From contig NZ_JPRM01000045.1 in NCBI RefSeq assembly GCF_000737695.1, positions 1 through 37,000 on the forward strand: a stretch of DNA of 37,000 nucleotides. The letters are read 5' to 3'. How positions within the stretch are numbered: the first letter of the stretch is position 1; every line of letters begins with the position of its first letter. This document shows positions 25,720 to 33,996 of the stretch, piece after piece. The stretch is from Flavobacterium hydatis (GTDB lineage Bacteria > Bacteroidota > Bacteroidia > Flavobacteriales > Flavobacteriaceae). The notes under the pieces were generated by a model. The model worked only from the letters and a program-made list of their open reading frames with translations, was not told the origin of the DNA and made no database searches. The position numbers and the translations under genes are program-made.

Positions 25720-26952
25720 ATGAACGGAGTACCTATTTTACTGAATAATAAGGCTTTTACGCCATTTCACTTTTATTCGTATTTTTTAAGCAGCGTTGCT
25801 AGTTTTTATCAGCAATTTCCAAAGGAAAAAATAACATTTTTCTTAATCGGTGAAAATGAAAAAGAATCCTTCTTGCATTCTTATTACTTTGACCCAATTA
25901 CTATCCCCCTATTTCTTTCATTGGCGGACCAGCTCACCAAGTTTCATAATGAGCCTATTTCTCTTGAATTATACAATACCCACTCCACAAATAAAGTACT
26001 GGCTTTTTTAGACAGGTCCGATTTTTTCAAAGTTTCAGGTAATTTTGCCAAGCCTGGTAAAAATATATTAAAGTTCAACAAGGAGTATTTAGGATTCTTC
26101 AATTTAAATGAACAAAGGCCCGAGCACAAAGTGAGATTTTATTCTTTGAATGAAGTTAATTCTTCGCATAATATGATCAATGTCTCCACGGCTGAACAGC
26201 AGAGAGATCTTCTTATCGAATACTACACGTACAAAGTCAAAGACCATTTTGAAGATATTTTAAAAGAAAGCCACCAAAACAATAAAGTTGTTTTCGACTA
26301 TGTCCAGATCTTATCAGAACTGATTACTAATGGAGTTTTGCACTCAAAATCAGATGTATATGCCTTGATGTTTACCGACAGGGAAAAGACCTGTTTCTCA
26401 ATTTCGGATAACGGAATTGGATTGTTTTCATCTTTGGCTCTGAAAGAAAAACAGATTGTAAACGACAGCTATAAATTGTTTGATTTATATAATGAGCTTT
26501 TGAATGAGATTCCATTAAATGTAGCAGACAAAATAAAGCAGTCATTTTACGCAATTTTTGAAGCCCTTTACTATTCAATATTAAAGGACAGAAAGGGACT
26601 TTTTGACTTAATGACTACAGTCGTATTAGATTCTAATGGATATTTCAGACTGCATAATAATAACGCCCAGATCATAATATCACTTAGAATGTTTAATGAA
26701 ATTCAGAGCTTGGTAAATATGCGAAATCTAATCTATGATAATCATTTAAAATATATTTCGAAGTTAATTACTAAAGATGAATTTATGACTGTTTTCAACG
26801 AACTTACATTGGTCGTTAGAAATGAATTTAAAAAGTTGATTTCAAACATAATTTCAAATTATAACCAAGATGTAAAATACTCCTCCATACGCTTATATGA
26901 GGTTAGATTTAAAGGGGTGCACATAGAAGTAGAAATCCCTAAAAAGTACTAA
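25720..26952 (+). CDS. GHKL-type ATPase, first gene of the PRTase operon
   Basis: This is a 410-residue protein. The first ~150 residues form an unrecognised alpha/beta domain. A GHKL (HATPase_c) ATP-binding domain follows: N-box LSELITNGVLHS with Glu200 and Asn204, G1 box ISDNGIGL with Asp230, Gly232 and Gly234, and a G2-like RKGL at 291-294. About 57 mostly helical residues separate the G1 and G2 boxes, a long lid insertion. No histidine-kinase dimerisation helix, membrane segment or receiver is present, so it is not a normal sensor kinase. Stand-alone GHKL ATPases act in anti-sigma switches, chaperones and several conflict systems. It is 2 bases from the next gene and heads a four-gene operon. 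ATP binding is likely; the action on a partner is inferred. Confidence 0.8.
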   Translation: MNGVPILLNNKAFTPFHFYSYFLSSVASFYQQFPKEKITFFLIGENEKESFLHSYYFDPITIPLFLSLADQLTKFHNEPISLELYNTHSTNKVLAFLDRSDFFKVSGNFAKPGKNILKFNKEYLGFFNLNEQRPEHKVRFYSLNEVNSSHNMINVSTAEQQRDLLIEYYTYKVKDHFEDILKESHQNNKVVFDYVQILSELITNGVLHSKSDVYALMFTDREKTCFSISDNGIGLFSSLALKEKQIVNDSYKLFDLYNELLNEIPLNVADKIKQSFYAIFEALYYSILKDRKGLFDLMTTVVLDSNGYFRLHNNNAQIIISLRMFNEIQSLVNMRNLIYDNHLKYISKLITKDEFMTVFNELTLVVRNEFKKLISNIISNYNQDVKYSSIRLYEVRFKGVHIEVEIPKKY

Positions 26953-26954
26953 GT

Positions 26955-27977
26955 ATGTTAATTTCTAAGATTATACATGAAGAATCGATTTATTTCAATC
27001 TTCACGCTGAACAGACTATAAGCAGCAGCTACTTCGCTGCTGAAATAGGGTTATATGCCACAGAACTTTTTGACAGCACCCTTAATAGGATTACTAAAGG
27101 TCTGGATGAAATCGATAATAGTACAAAATATGTCTTATACCTAGATTTCGAACGTATTGAAAACGCAGGAAAAAATTTATTTGACGACCTATCTTCAATA
27201 AAAAGCAAAGTAAAGTCTTTGATATTCATTAATTTAAAAGAGAATATTTTAAGTCAATTATCACTTAGTGAGGACTTTTTGAACAATCCTAACAATCATA
27301 AAGTTGACGAAGACGATAAATTTGCTATGTTCTATTTTGGAAATGATTCTGCAACAGAAAAATATCTAGATTCGAAAGACTTGTTTGAAGACTATCTGCT
27401 GTCATTTATAATGCATTTTAAAACTAAGGATACAGACAAGTTATTTTTACATGAATCATCTTCAGTTTACTTGACATCCTATATAGATATCAAAAGAATG
27501 ATTTCAGAGGATACCAGTTTTATGATGTTCTGCCTTTACCATTTGTCAATAAAAGTTAAAGATAGCTGGATTGAAAACATTAATGATAAACCAGTACTGG
27601 TTTGCCAAAATTTAAACAGCTCTTTCATCAGCTCCGTACTATCAAATTTCCTCCAGCTTGATATACTGATTCTTGATCACGTTGGTCCTGTCAATACACA
27701 CTACAGCAGTTTAAACAGCAAAATCGAAGAAGGCAAAAAATATATAATTGTGTCAGATGTTGTATGTCTGGGCACAGAAGTTAAAATCACGAAAAATATT
27801 ATTTCTTTTCTTGGCGGGAGGGTTATTGGTAATGTTAGCATTGTAAAATTAGATACGTTATATGAAGATGACATTGCCAAAGAAAAAATTAAGAACTTAA
27901 GTGTTTTTAACATCAATCAGAAAAATAATTCTCAGGTAAAATTCAAAATTAAAACAGCTATAGATCCAGATGAATAA
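26955..27977 (+). CDS. Two-domain protein with C-terminal phosphoribosyltransferase-like domain
   Basis: This is a 340-residue soluble protein. The N-terminal ~95 residues have a STAS-like alternation (TKYVLYLDFERIENAGK, then SKVKSLIFINLKEN). STAS domains are common partners of GHKL ATPases. The C-terminal half looks like a type I PRTase. It has a core strand (KPVLVCQNLNSSFISSVL), a PRPP-binding loop at residues 264-276 (IIVSDVVCLGTEV, with Asp268) and the following GGRVIGNVSIVKLD. The loop lacks the second acidic residue of the canonical (D/E)(D/E) pair, having Ser267-Asp268, so catalysis may be altered or lost. It starts 2 bases after the GHKL gene and its end overlaps the next gene by 8 bases. 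The substrate is unknown. Confidence 0.7.
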   Translation: MLISKIIHEESIYFNLHAEQTISSSYFAAEIGLYATELFDSTLNRITKGLDEIDNSTKYVLYLDFERIENAGKNLFDDLSSIKSKVKSLIFINLKENILSQLSLSEDFLNNPNNHKVDEDDKFAMFYFGNDSATEKYLDSKDLFEDYLLSFIMHFKTKDTDKLFLHESSSVYLTSYIDIKRMISEDTSFMMFCLYHLSIKVKDSWIENINDKPVLVCQNLNSSFISSVLSNFLQLDILILDHVGPVNTHYSSLNSKIEEGKKYIIVSDVVCLGTEVKITKNIISFLGGRVIGNVSIVKLDTLYEDDIAKEKIKNLSVFNINQKNNSQVKFKIKTAIDPDE

Positions 27978-29793
27978 GGCAATTTTACACATATCAGATT
28001 TTCATGTAACCTCCTGCTTTGACGCAAACGGCGATCTTCTTAATGATTTCAATTCTTGGCTTGTGGTTGATAAGAAAGCTGAAAATGAAAGATTTATAAT
28101 ATCTTTCTGCGATTTTGTAGAAGAACAAATTCCAGATACATTAATTTATTTAATTATATCTGGTGACTTAACAAATTCAGCAAAAGATAATGAATTCATC
28201 GAACTAGCCTTAATTTTGGATATACTCATAACCAAATTAAGGATTAGTAAAGAAAATATTTTAATAATTCCTGGTGATCATGACGTAAATAGAGTTGATG
28301 CTGCCATAGCATTTGAAAAGGCCGGTGCGGGAGCACAGCCAAAAAAGCTTTATGATTTTAATGTGGAGAAATTTGAGAAATTCTACAACACGTTTTTTGA
28401 AAAATCAAAAACATTTAGTGCTGAGAATGCTGTTACAGATGTACTAGTTATTGAAGATTTAAAAATAATTTACATAGGCTTGAATTCCAACTTCAAAATT
28501 GGTGCTATCTCAGGTTTAGGTTTTATAGATCCTGCTAAACTTGGACAAGAACTGGCTGAAATTACAACAACGTACTCTGATTATATTAAAATCGCAGTTA
28601 TCCACCACAATTTAATCAATTTTTATAAAAAAGAAATAGCTCCGCAGTGGGATAAAGAGAATTACTCGGACATAAAAAGAATACTCGAAATCAATCAGGT
28701 GGATTGTTATATATTTGGCAACGAACACACTCCATTTTCCGAAATAAAAGAAAGGGTTCCACATATCAGCATAGGGTCGTTCGGCTGTAAAAACCCTGAT
28801 CCAAACTTTAATCTTTTAGTCTTTAAAAAAAAAGATTCACAGGTGATTCTTGAAAATAAATATTTTAGAATTACTAATAACAATATAAATGGACAGCCTG
28901 AGCACGGGGTATGGGACATAAGCTCTTCCTGCGGGGAGGTCAGTAAAATAGAATTAAAAATACCGCCAAGCCAGACGGCTCTTCCTTTTTCTGATTTTTT
29001 ACCGGAAGAAACCGAATCACCAGTAGATGCCGAGGTGCAGAAAAAAGAACCGCTTCATCCATTCGATATAAATGACAGTAGACATCTTAGCTTATTGAAA
29101 CTGATCAAGGACAATAACTTATTTCATTCCGGACATTTTCACTGGAGCGAAACCTCACGGGCTCACGGATGGATTGATGTAGCAAAATTATTGGGAGATA
29201 GATCCCGTCTTGCTAAATGTAAAAAGCATATTTATGAAACTATAGCAAACTCTGACATTAAATTTGATTTTGTAATTGGGCTCGGAGTTGAAGGAAATAT
29301 TCTGGCAACCAGAACAGCAGTCCTCAGCTCAAAGCCTTATAGTTTCTTGCCATATTCCTATAGATATGACGATCATTCTGACTTTGAAAAACAATTGAAT
29401 TTTGAGAATAACGGACGTTTTAAATCTGTTCTTATAATAACAGATGTTGTTCATGATGGAAGAACTATTCGAAAGTTAATTCATAAAAAAAGAAAGGAAG
29501 ACAAAACTCATGAATTTTTTAATGGCGTTGAAAAAATTTATGTTGTTTCATTATTCTATACTGGAAAGATTACGGAATCTCATACAGATGTATATAACCT
29601 GCTTAATAAGAATAAAGAAGATGAATTTTTCGACAGTGAGAATGATCATTTAGAAAGCCGTATTGAGTTTCATTTTATCTCCCATATAGGTGTTGAAGTC
29701 TGCCCTTACAATAAAAATAACTATAAATCAGACTGCATTATCGTAAGGGAAGGATTAGGCTGCATACACAAATTTTACACAGAAAAAATTTAA
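27970..29793 (+). CDS. Calcineurin-like phosphoesterase fused to a phosphoribosyltransferase domain
   Basis: This 607-residue protein is a fusion. Residues 1-300 are a calcineurin-like metallophosphoesterase: DFH (Asp10, His12), SGDLTN (Asp66), PGDHD (102-105), HH (212-213) and GNEH (250-253). The usual GNHD is GDHD and the usual GHxH is GNEH, so two metal-site positions are swapped or changed. After a polar linker (about 320-365), residues 370-607 are an orotate-PRTase-like domain. It has FHSGHFHWSETSRAHGWID, a core VIGLGVEGNILATR and the PRPP loop ITDVVHDGRT (Asp492). A PRTase and a phosphoesterase in one chain suggest making or breaking a nucleotide-like metabolite. The gene is coupled to its neighbours (8-base overlap before, 7-base gap after). 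Confidence 0.82.
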   Translation: MNKAILHISDFHVTSCFDANGDLLNDFNSWLVVDKKAENERFIISFCDFVEEQIPDTLIYLIISGDLTNSAKDNEFIELALILDILITKLRISKENILIIPGDHDVNRVDAAIAFEKAGAGAQPKKLYDFNVEKFEKFYNTFFEKSKTFSAENAVTDVLVIEDLKIIYIGLNSNFKIGAISGLGFIDPAKLGQELAEITTTYSDYIKIAVIHHNLINFYKKEIAPQWDKENYSDIKRILEINQVDCYIFGNEHTPFSEIKERVPHISIGSFGCKNPDPNFNLLVFKKKDSQVILENKYFRITNNNINGQPEHGVWDISSSCGEVSKIELKIPPSQTALPFSDFLPEETESPVDAEVQKKEPLHPFDINDSRHLSLLKLIKDNNLFHSGHFHWSETSRAHGWIDVAKLLGDRSRLAKCKKHIYETIANSDIKFDFVIGLGVEGNILATRTAVLSSKPYSFLPYSYRYDDHSDFEKQLNFENNGRFKSVLIITDVVHDGRTIRKLIHKKRKEDKTHEFFNGVEKIYVVSLFYTGKITESHTDVYNLLNKNKEDEFFDSENDHLESRIEFHFISHIGVEVCPYNKNNYKSDCIIVREGLGCIHKFYTEKI

Positions 29794-29800
29794 ATAGAAA

Positions 29801-30301
29801 ATGAGAAAGCAGGAAATTAAAAAGTTCAACAAAACCCTTAGTAAAAATAATTTAACAATTGTATGCGCCGAAAGTATTACCGCTGGAATGCTTTCAAGCT
29901 CGATAGCTTCTGTTGCAGGCGCTTCAAGTATTTTAAAAGGAAGCATTGTCACATATGACAGAGAATTAAAATCAACAATTCTACAAGTCAATCCATCAAC
30001 TATTGATAAATACTCTGCTGAATCAATTGAAACAACTATAGAAATGGCATATGGATTGTTAAAGCTCTATCCTAGTTCTGATATATATGTTGCTGTTACA
30101 GGAATAGCATCTCCTGGAACGGAAAAGTATCCTGTATCTGGTGAAGTTGGGGACATTTTTGTTGCAGTCTACTATAAGCATTTAAAGCCTCATTTACGAC
30201 TTCAAACTTTTATTACCAAAATAGAAAGTACTGAAAGAAATAAAATACGTGAAGAAGCAGTAAGATTTATTTTTGAGAAGATTACCAACATGGTTTCATA
30301 A
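29801..30301 (+). CDS. CinA C-terminal/PncC-type amidohydrolase, stand-alone
   Basis: This 166-residue protein consists only of the CinA C-terminal domain, known from PncC as a nicotinamide mononucleotide deamidase. Motifs are AESITAG (24-30), GASSILKGSIVTYDRELK and AVTGIASPG. The following segment (SGEVGDIFVAVYY) is also family-typical. The N-terminal COG1058 domain of full CinA is absent, as in PncC. It is the last gene of the four-gene operon, 7 bases after the phosphoesterase-PRTase fusion. Its pairing with two PRTase-domain proteins hints at pyridine-nucleotide or other ribosylated-metabolite chemistry. The family is firm; the substrate here is inferred. A short hairpin follows. Confidence 0.88.
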   Translation: MRKQEIKKFNKTLSKNNLTIVCAESITAGMLSSSIASVAGASSILKGSIVTYDRELKSTILQVNPSTIDKYSAESIETTIEMAYGLLKLYPSSDIYVAVTGIASPGTEKYPVSGEVGDIFVAVYYKHLKPHLRLQTFITKIESTERNKIREEAVRFIFEKITNMVS

Positions 30302-30322
30302 TAAGTTTTCGTTAAATCATGA

Positions 30323-30345
30323 TTTCAATTCAGATTGAAAATTTT
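30323..30345 (+). terminator. Short hairpin after the PRTase operon
   Basis: TTTCAAT (30323-30329) pairs with ATTGAAA (30334-30340), loop TCAG, followed by ATTTT. It is a weak but well placed terminator 22 bases after the CinA-type gene. Confidence 0.5.
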
Positions 30346-30376
30346 AATAAAGACTTTAATTTACAAGTAATTTAAT

Positions 30377-30943
30377 ATGACAGAAGCAGTTTTTGGACTT
30401 ATTAGAGTGTTAATTGGATCTGGTATAACTTGGTACCAGTCTTATTATACAAATAAACAGTCAGAGGATTGGATTTGTATTGCAGATTATAATAGTTTTA
30501 ATATTAAAACTAATTATAAACCTATTGGGCTAACTTCAGAACAAATACTATAAATAAACATAATTCTACTTTTGACAGTTTTAATTTTAATTAAAACTAT
30601 AGAAAATCTAATTGTATCGATTATAGAAAACCACGTAGCAAGCATACCGTATAGAAATCAAAATTGCAAAACTAAAAGTATGCTAGTATTTGTAGCCAAC
30701 TTTCATCATGATTTGTTTCAATCCAAAATGAAGTTCCTGAATATAAAATTATAGACAAAATTAAACTTAAAAATAGAATAAATAATGTGAATTTAAATGA
30801 CCAAAGTAATTCTATAAATGTGTTGCTTCTTCTAAAAAATAGATAAATCATTATCAGAAGAAGACATTATTATAGCCCTTGCTGTAGAAAATAAAGAAAA
30901 AATTGATTTTATTAAGCATCTAAAACAACTAAAAATTTTATAA
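30377..30943 (+). pseudogene. Decayed ORF, unknown family
   Basis: An ATG at 30377 opens a 58-codon frame (starting MTEAVFGLIRVLIGSGITWY) that stops at 30551. Protein-like sequence then continues in another frame with several stops (for example VPEYKIIDKIKLKNRINNV near 30733). It returns to the first frame near 30845 (LSEEDIIIALAVENKEKIDF) and ends at TAA 30941. First and last pieces share a frame 188 codons long overall, so a gene of about that size with frameshifts and stops is a reasonable reading. The first piece alone might still be a small gene. The family was not recognised, and AT-rich DNA can mimic such traces. Confidence 0.4.
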
Positions 30944-30949
30944 TATATA

Positions 30950-31498
30950 TTATTTCAATTCTCGAATCTCTCTTTTGGTGTTTACTTTCTTAGTTTTAAA
31001 TGCTTTGTCAATGTCATGCAAGTTGTACAATCCTCTTTTTGTAGAATTTTCTAACTGAAATCTCAAATCGGAAATATGTTGATAATATTTTTTACCTAAA
31101 TCTATTAATTCAAGATTAGATTTCCCTCCTGCTTTTATATTTAAATTATAAAAAAGTTCATTTAACTTCTCCAAATTTTCACTCGTTTCATCATCTATCC
31201 ATAAACTAAAACTTATAGCCATTAGCATATTTTTCTGGAACTCAAAAAATTCGATATCGCTGTAAGAGAACATCATGTGATAAGGTTGGCTGTCTGCCTC
31301 ATCTAGCACAACAGTCTTAAGAACAGCTATTTGGCTTTCAATATACTGATAAGCTACTAATCTCTTTTTTAATATTTCTTTATAGTACTCATTTTTGAAA
31401 TCTAACTTTTTAAGCTTAACAGTAATGACATAAGATACAATCGCAGAAACTATTCCGGCCATAATTGTACTAGTTAGAAACAATCTAATATCATCCAT
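30950..31498 (-). CDS. Unknown protein with one N-terminal membrane helix
   Basis: This 182-residue protein has one strong N-terminal membrane segment (about 6-27, TSTIMAGIVSAIVSYVITV), followed by a long, charged, mainly helical cytoplasmic part. No family or catalytic motif was recognised. It has the shape of many accessory-region proteins of unknown role: a short membrane anchor and a helical body. It lies 116 bases downstream of the next minus-strand gene, which also encodes a membrane protein. It may share their transcript. Confidence 0.7.
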   Translation of the reverse strand: MDDIRLFLTSTIMAGIVSAIVSYVITVKLKKLDFKNEYYKEILKKRLVAYQYIESQIAVLKTVVLDEADSQPYHMMFSYSDIEFFEFQKNMLMAISFSLWIDDETSENLEKLNELFYNLNIKAGGKSNLELIDLGKKYYQHISDLRFQLENSTKRGLYNLHDIDKAFKTKKVNTKREIRELK

Positions 31499-31614
31499 AT
31501 TTAGTTGATTTGATAGTTATATAATTGATTATTATCTTTGTAGTAGAGCATTTAATTTTTATATACGCAAAAAAGCTTCATTGTTCTAAAAATGTTTTAC
31601 GGTAAGCTATTTCT

Positions 31615-32292
31615 TTAGATATTTAAATTTTCGCCATCTAAGAGTTTTATCCAAGTTTTTATTATGTAAATAATGAATAATATCATCCATATTGAAACCC
31701 AGAATGAAATCTTACCTAATGTTGTAGAATAATGCACAAGCCACAAATCTCTTAACATCAAAAAAGCAATTCCAAATAAAGCCAAAAATATTAAGATAAC
31801 TGGGGACAAGACGGCTAGGCCAAAAATAACACTTGCTATTCCTCCTTCTTTAACAATCATTTGTTTTCCAAAAGATGAATATGAAAATGGTAATGAAATT
31901 CTGTCTATAAAATTATTTTGATGATCATAAATATTAGGACAATTATAATCATTATTATAAATTTTTTTTCCCAATTTTTTAATTCCAAAATACAATTCGC
32001 TTTTGTACATAGACATAGAAATAATAGTGAATATAAAAGAAAAATATAAAACAGGAAGTATAATTGTAACAATGGAGGTGTTTTTTATAGCAACTGGTCC
32101 AATTTGAAGTGTATCAATTTCTAAATTTGAAGAAATAAAAAAAAATAAAATAACAAGAATTAAGTATATAGAATATTTATCAACTTTTTCATTCAGTTTT
32201 TCTAAGTTCGAATAAGCTCTATTATAAAGGTCTAAGATAATACTGTCTTCTGCATTTTCGGTCAATAACAATAATTCTTTTTCTCTATTCAT
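31615..32292 (-). CDS. Unknown multi-pass membrane protein
   Basis: This 225-residue protein has about four membrane helices: 42-56 (IYLILVILFFFISS), 72-95 (SIVTIILPVLYFSFIFTI), 152-182 and 193-212 (WVSIWMILFIIYIIK). The N-terminal ~40 residues are charged and helical and the C-terminus is short. No family was recognised. The stop is TAA at 31615, and the upstream gene ends 45 bases before this start. The two therefore probably form an operon with the similar membrane protein further upstream. Confidence 0.7.
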   Translation of the reverse strand: MNREKELLLLTENAEDSIILDLYNRAYSNLEKLNEKVDKYSIYLILVILFFFISSNLEIDTLQIGPVAIKNTSIVTIILPVLYFSFIFTIISMSMYKSELYFGIKKLGKKIYNNDYNCPNIYDHQNNFIDRISLPFSYSSFGKQMIVKEGGIASVIFGLAVLSPVILIFLALFGIAFLMLRDLWLVHYSTTLGKISFWVSIWMILFIIYIIKTWIKLLDGENLNI

Positions 32293-32337
32293 TAGTTATT
32301 TTTTTTTTTAAATATAAGTTAGTAAATATTATGATCT

Positions 32338-33252
32338 TTAACTCCTTTTTTTCTTGTAATAAAATATAATATATCCTATTCCTGGAACTAATATATTTAC
32401 AGCAGTATTTAGAAAAGTATTATCACTTACAAACAATAAAATAATTGCTGTAATTAGCGATGACAATACTAATATTAAAACTATTTTATGGCGTTTTTTT
32501 TCAAATGCAAAGTTTACAAACACTCCTGAAATTACTACCAAAAGTGTGCAAAACTGGAATAACAATGGAACAATTGGATTTGGATCTTTAACAACTAGAA
32601 ATTGCTTTGACTTTACTTCTTCAGAAATATTATCAAAATCAGTTTTTAATTTATTTAGTTTTTCAATACGAACTTTCCAATTAAATACTGCATATATATC
32701 TTTAGAATCAGGATCTGAATAAACATTACTTTTTACCTCGTAAACGGTATAAAATAAAGTGTCTCGTTCAGATTTTATCTTCAAATATTTAGATTTTTCG
32801 CTTAAAAATTTATCATAAGCTTTTTCAAAATTTTTTGCTTTATTTGTATTTGCATAATCATTAAATACTCTGTCCAAAGAATCTATTTTTGATTCAATGG
32901 AACTGCCGATTTTAATCTTAACAATTTTATCAGCTAATGAATTCACAAGCTTTGTTTTTGCAGGTAACAAAAAGTTATTGATTGAATTTAGGTATTGCAC
33001 AGCGTAGATTGCTTCTGCATTTAGTTTTTTATAAACTTCTTCTTCTTTCTGTTTCTCTTTTCCAATTTTGATATATTCAATATCAATATTTCTGGCTTTT
33101 ATTATCCAACTTTCTTCTTGTCCTTTAGGTAATAAGTTGCAAAGTGATTGAAATTCTTTATCGCATCTATCTTGATATTCTGAATCAGATAATTGAGCGT
33201 AATTATTTAATGTTGAAAATAGTAAAAATAGTAAGAATATCTTTTGTTTCAT
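32338..33252 (-). CDS. Unknown exported/membrane protein with C-terminal helices
   Basis: This 304-residue protein has an N-terminal signal (MKQKIFLLFLLFSTLNNYAQ). A long, Lys/Glu-rich, coiled-coil-like exported region follows to about residue 225. Three hydrophobic segments end the protein (near 228-247, 255-275 and 280-298). The signal followed by C-terminal membrane helices suggests that the helical part faces the periplasm. No family was recognised. It is the middle of three co-directional genes for membrane proteins (33869 down to 31615). Confidence 0.7.
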   Translation of the reverse strand: MKQKIFLLFLLFSTLNNYAQLSDSEYQDRCDKEFQSLCNLLPKGQEESWIIKARNIDIEYIKIGKEKQKEEEVYKKLNAEAIYAVQYLNSINNFLLPAKTKLVNSLADKIVKIKIGSSIESKIDSLDRVFNDYANTNKAKNFEKAYDKFLSEKSKYLKIKSERDTLFYTVYEVKSNVYSDPDSKDIYAVFNWKVRIEKLNKLKTDFDNISEEVKSKQFLVVKDPNPIVPLLFQFCTLLVVISGVFVNFAFEKKRHKIVLILVLSSLITAIILLFVSDNTFLNTAVNILVPGIGYIIFYYKKKRS

Positions 33253-33329
33253 GTTTTTGATCCTTAATATTTTCGTGTTAATGTATTTTATTCTTTATAA
33301 TTGTTCTGTACATATTAATTATTTTTTTG

Positions 33330-33869
33330 TCATTTAAAATTTAAAAAATCATCAACCTTCTTTCCAAAATTTGTTACAGAAATATTGTCAATGCCTCTAA
33401 CTAGAATATATACTCCCCCTACAAAACTCATCAATTTTTCGATTTTCCAATAAAAAATATCTAAACTATTATTTACAGATTGAAGTACTATAAAAATAGC
33501 CGTAACCCCTACGCTTAATTCAATTAGACCATATAACAACCTATATTTTTTTCGAATAAACCAAAAAATAAGTCCAATTAGCAAAGAGTAAAAAATTAAA
33601 AGAAAATAAAATAGTACCTCATTAAAACCTTTAACATAAGTAAGTAAAATATATGTTATTGGCAAAAATAAAATTGTTCCAATTACAAAATTCCTCACGA
33701 TTCGAAGATTAACTGCAGACTTTGAATTTGGATCGTTTAGATCATTAATTCTAAAATCATTATTTTCAATTATCTTTTCTATTTCTGAAATGTTTTTTTT
33801 ACCATTTTCGATTAATTCCTCTAACTCTTTACGTATTTCAATATCTTTTTCGTGAAACTCTTTATTCAT
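33330..33869 (-). CDS. Unknown membrane protein with N-terminal coiled coil
   Basis: This 179-residue protein begins with a highly charged helix (IEIRKELEELIENGKKNISE), then about four membrane segments between residues 59 and 160 (FVIGTILFLPITYILLTYV, then FYFLLIFYSLLIGLIFWFI). A short tail follows. No family was recognised. It is the first of three neighbouring membrane-protein genes read toward 31.6 kb, with 77 bases to the next. A small coiled-coil membrane protein of this kind could act as an effector or sensor, but nothing specific is visible. Confidence 0.7.
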   Translation of the reverse strand: MNKEFHEKDIEIRKELEELIENGKKNISEIEKIIENNDFRINDLNDPNSKSAVNLRIVRNFVIGTILFLPITYILLTYVKGFNEVLFYFLLIFYSLLIGLIFWFIRKKYRLLYGLIELSVGVTAIFIVLQSVNNSLDIFYWKIEKLMSFVGGVYILVRGIDNISVTNFGKKVDDFLNFK

Positions 33870-33996
33870 GTTTTTTTTAAAAATTTTCTCATATCTATTA
33901 CCTCAAAAAATAATAATTTGAATCAAAACTAAATAAGCATTTTTTTAATATGAGCTTTCCTTTTAAACACTGATATTTAGTTTTGGATCTTCCATT

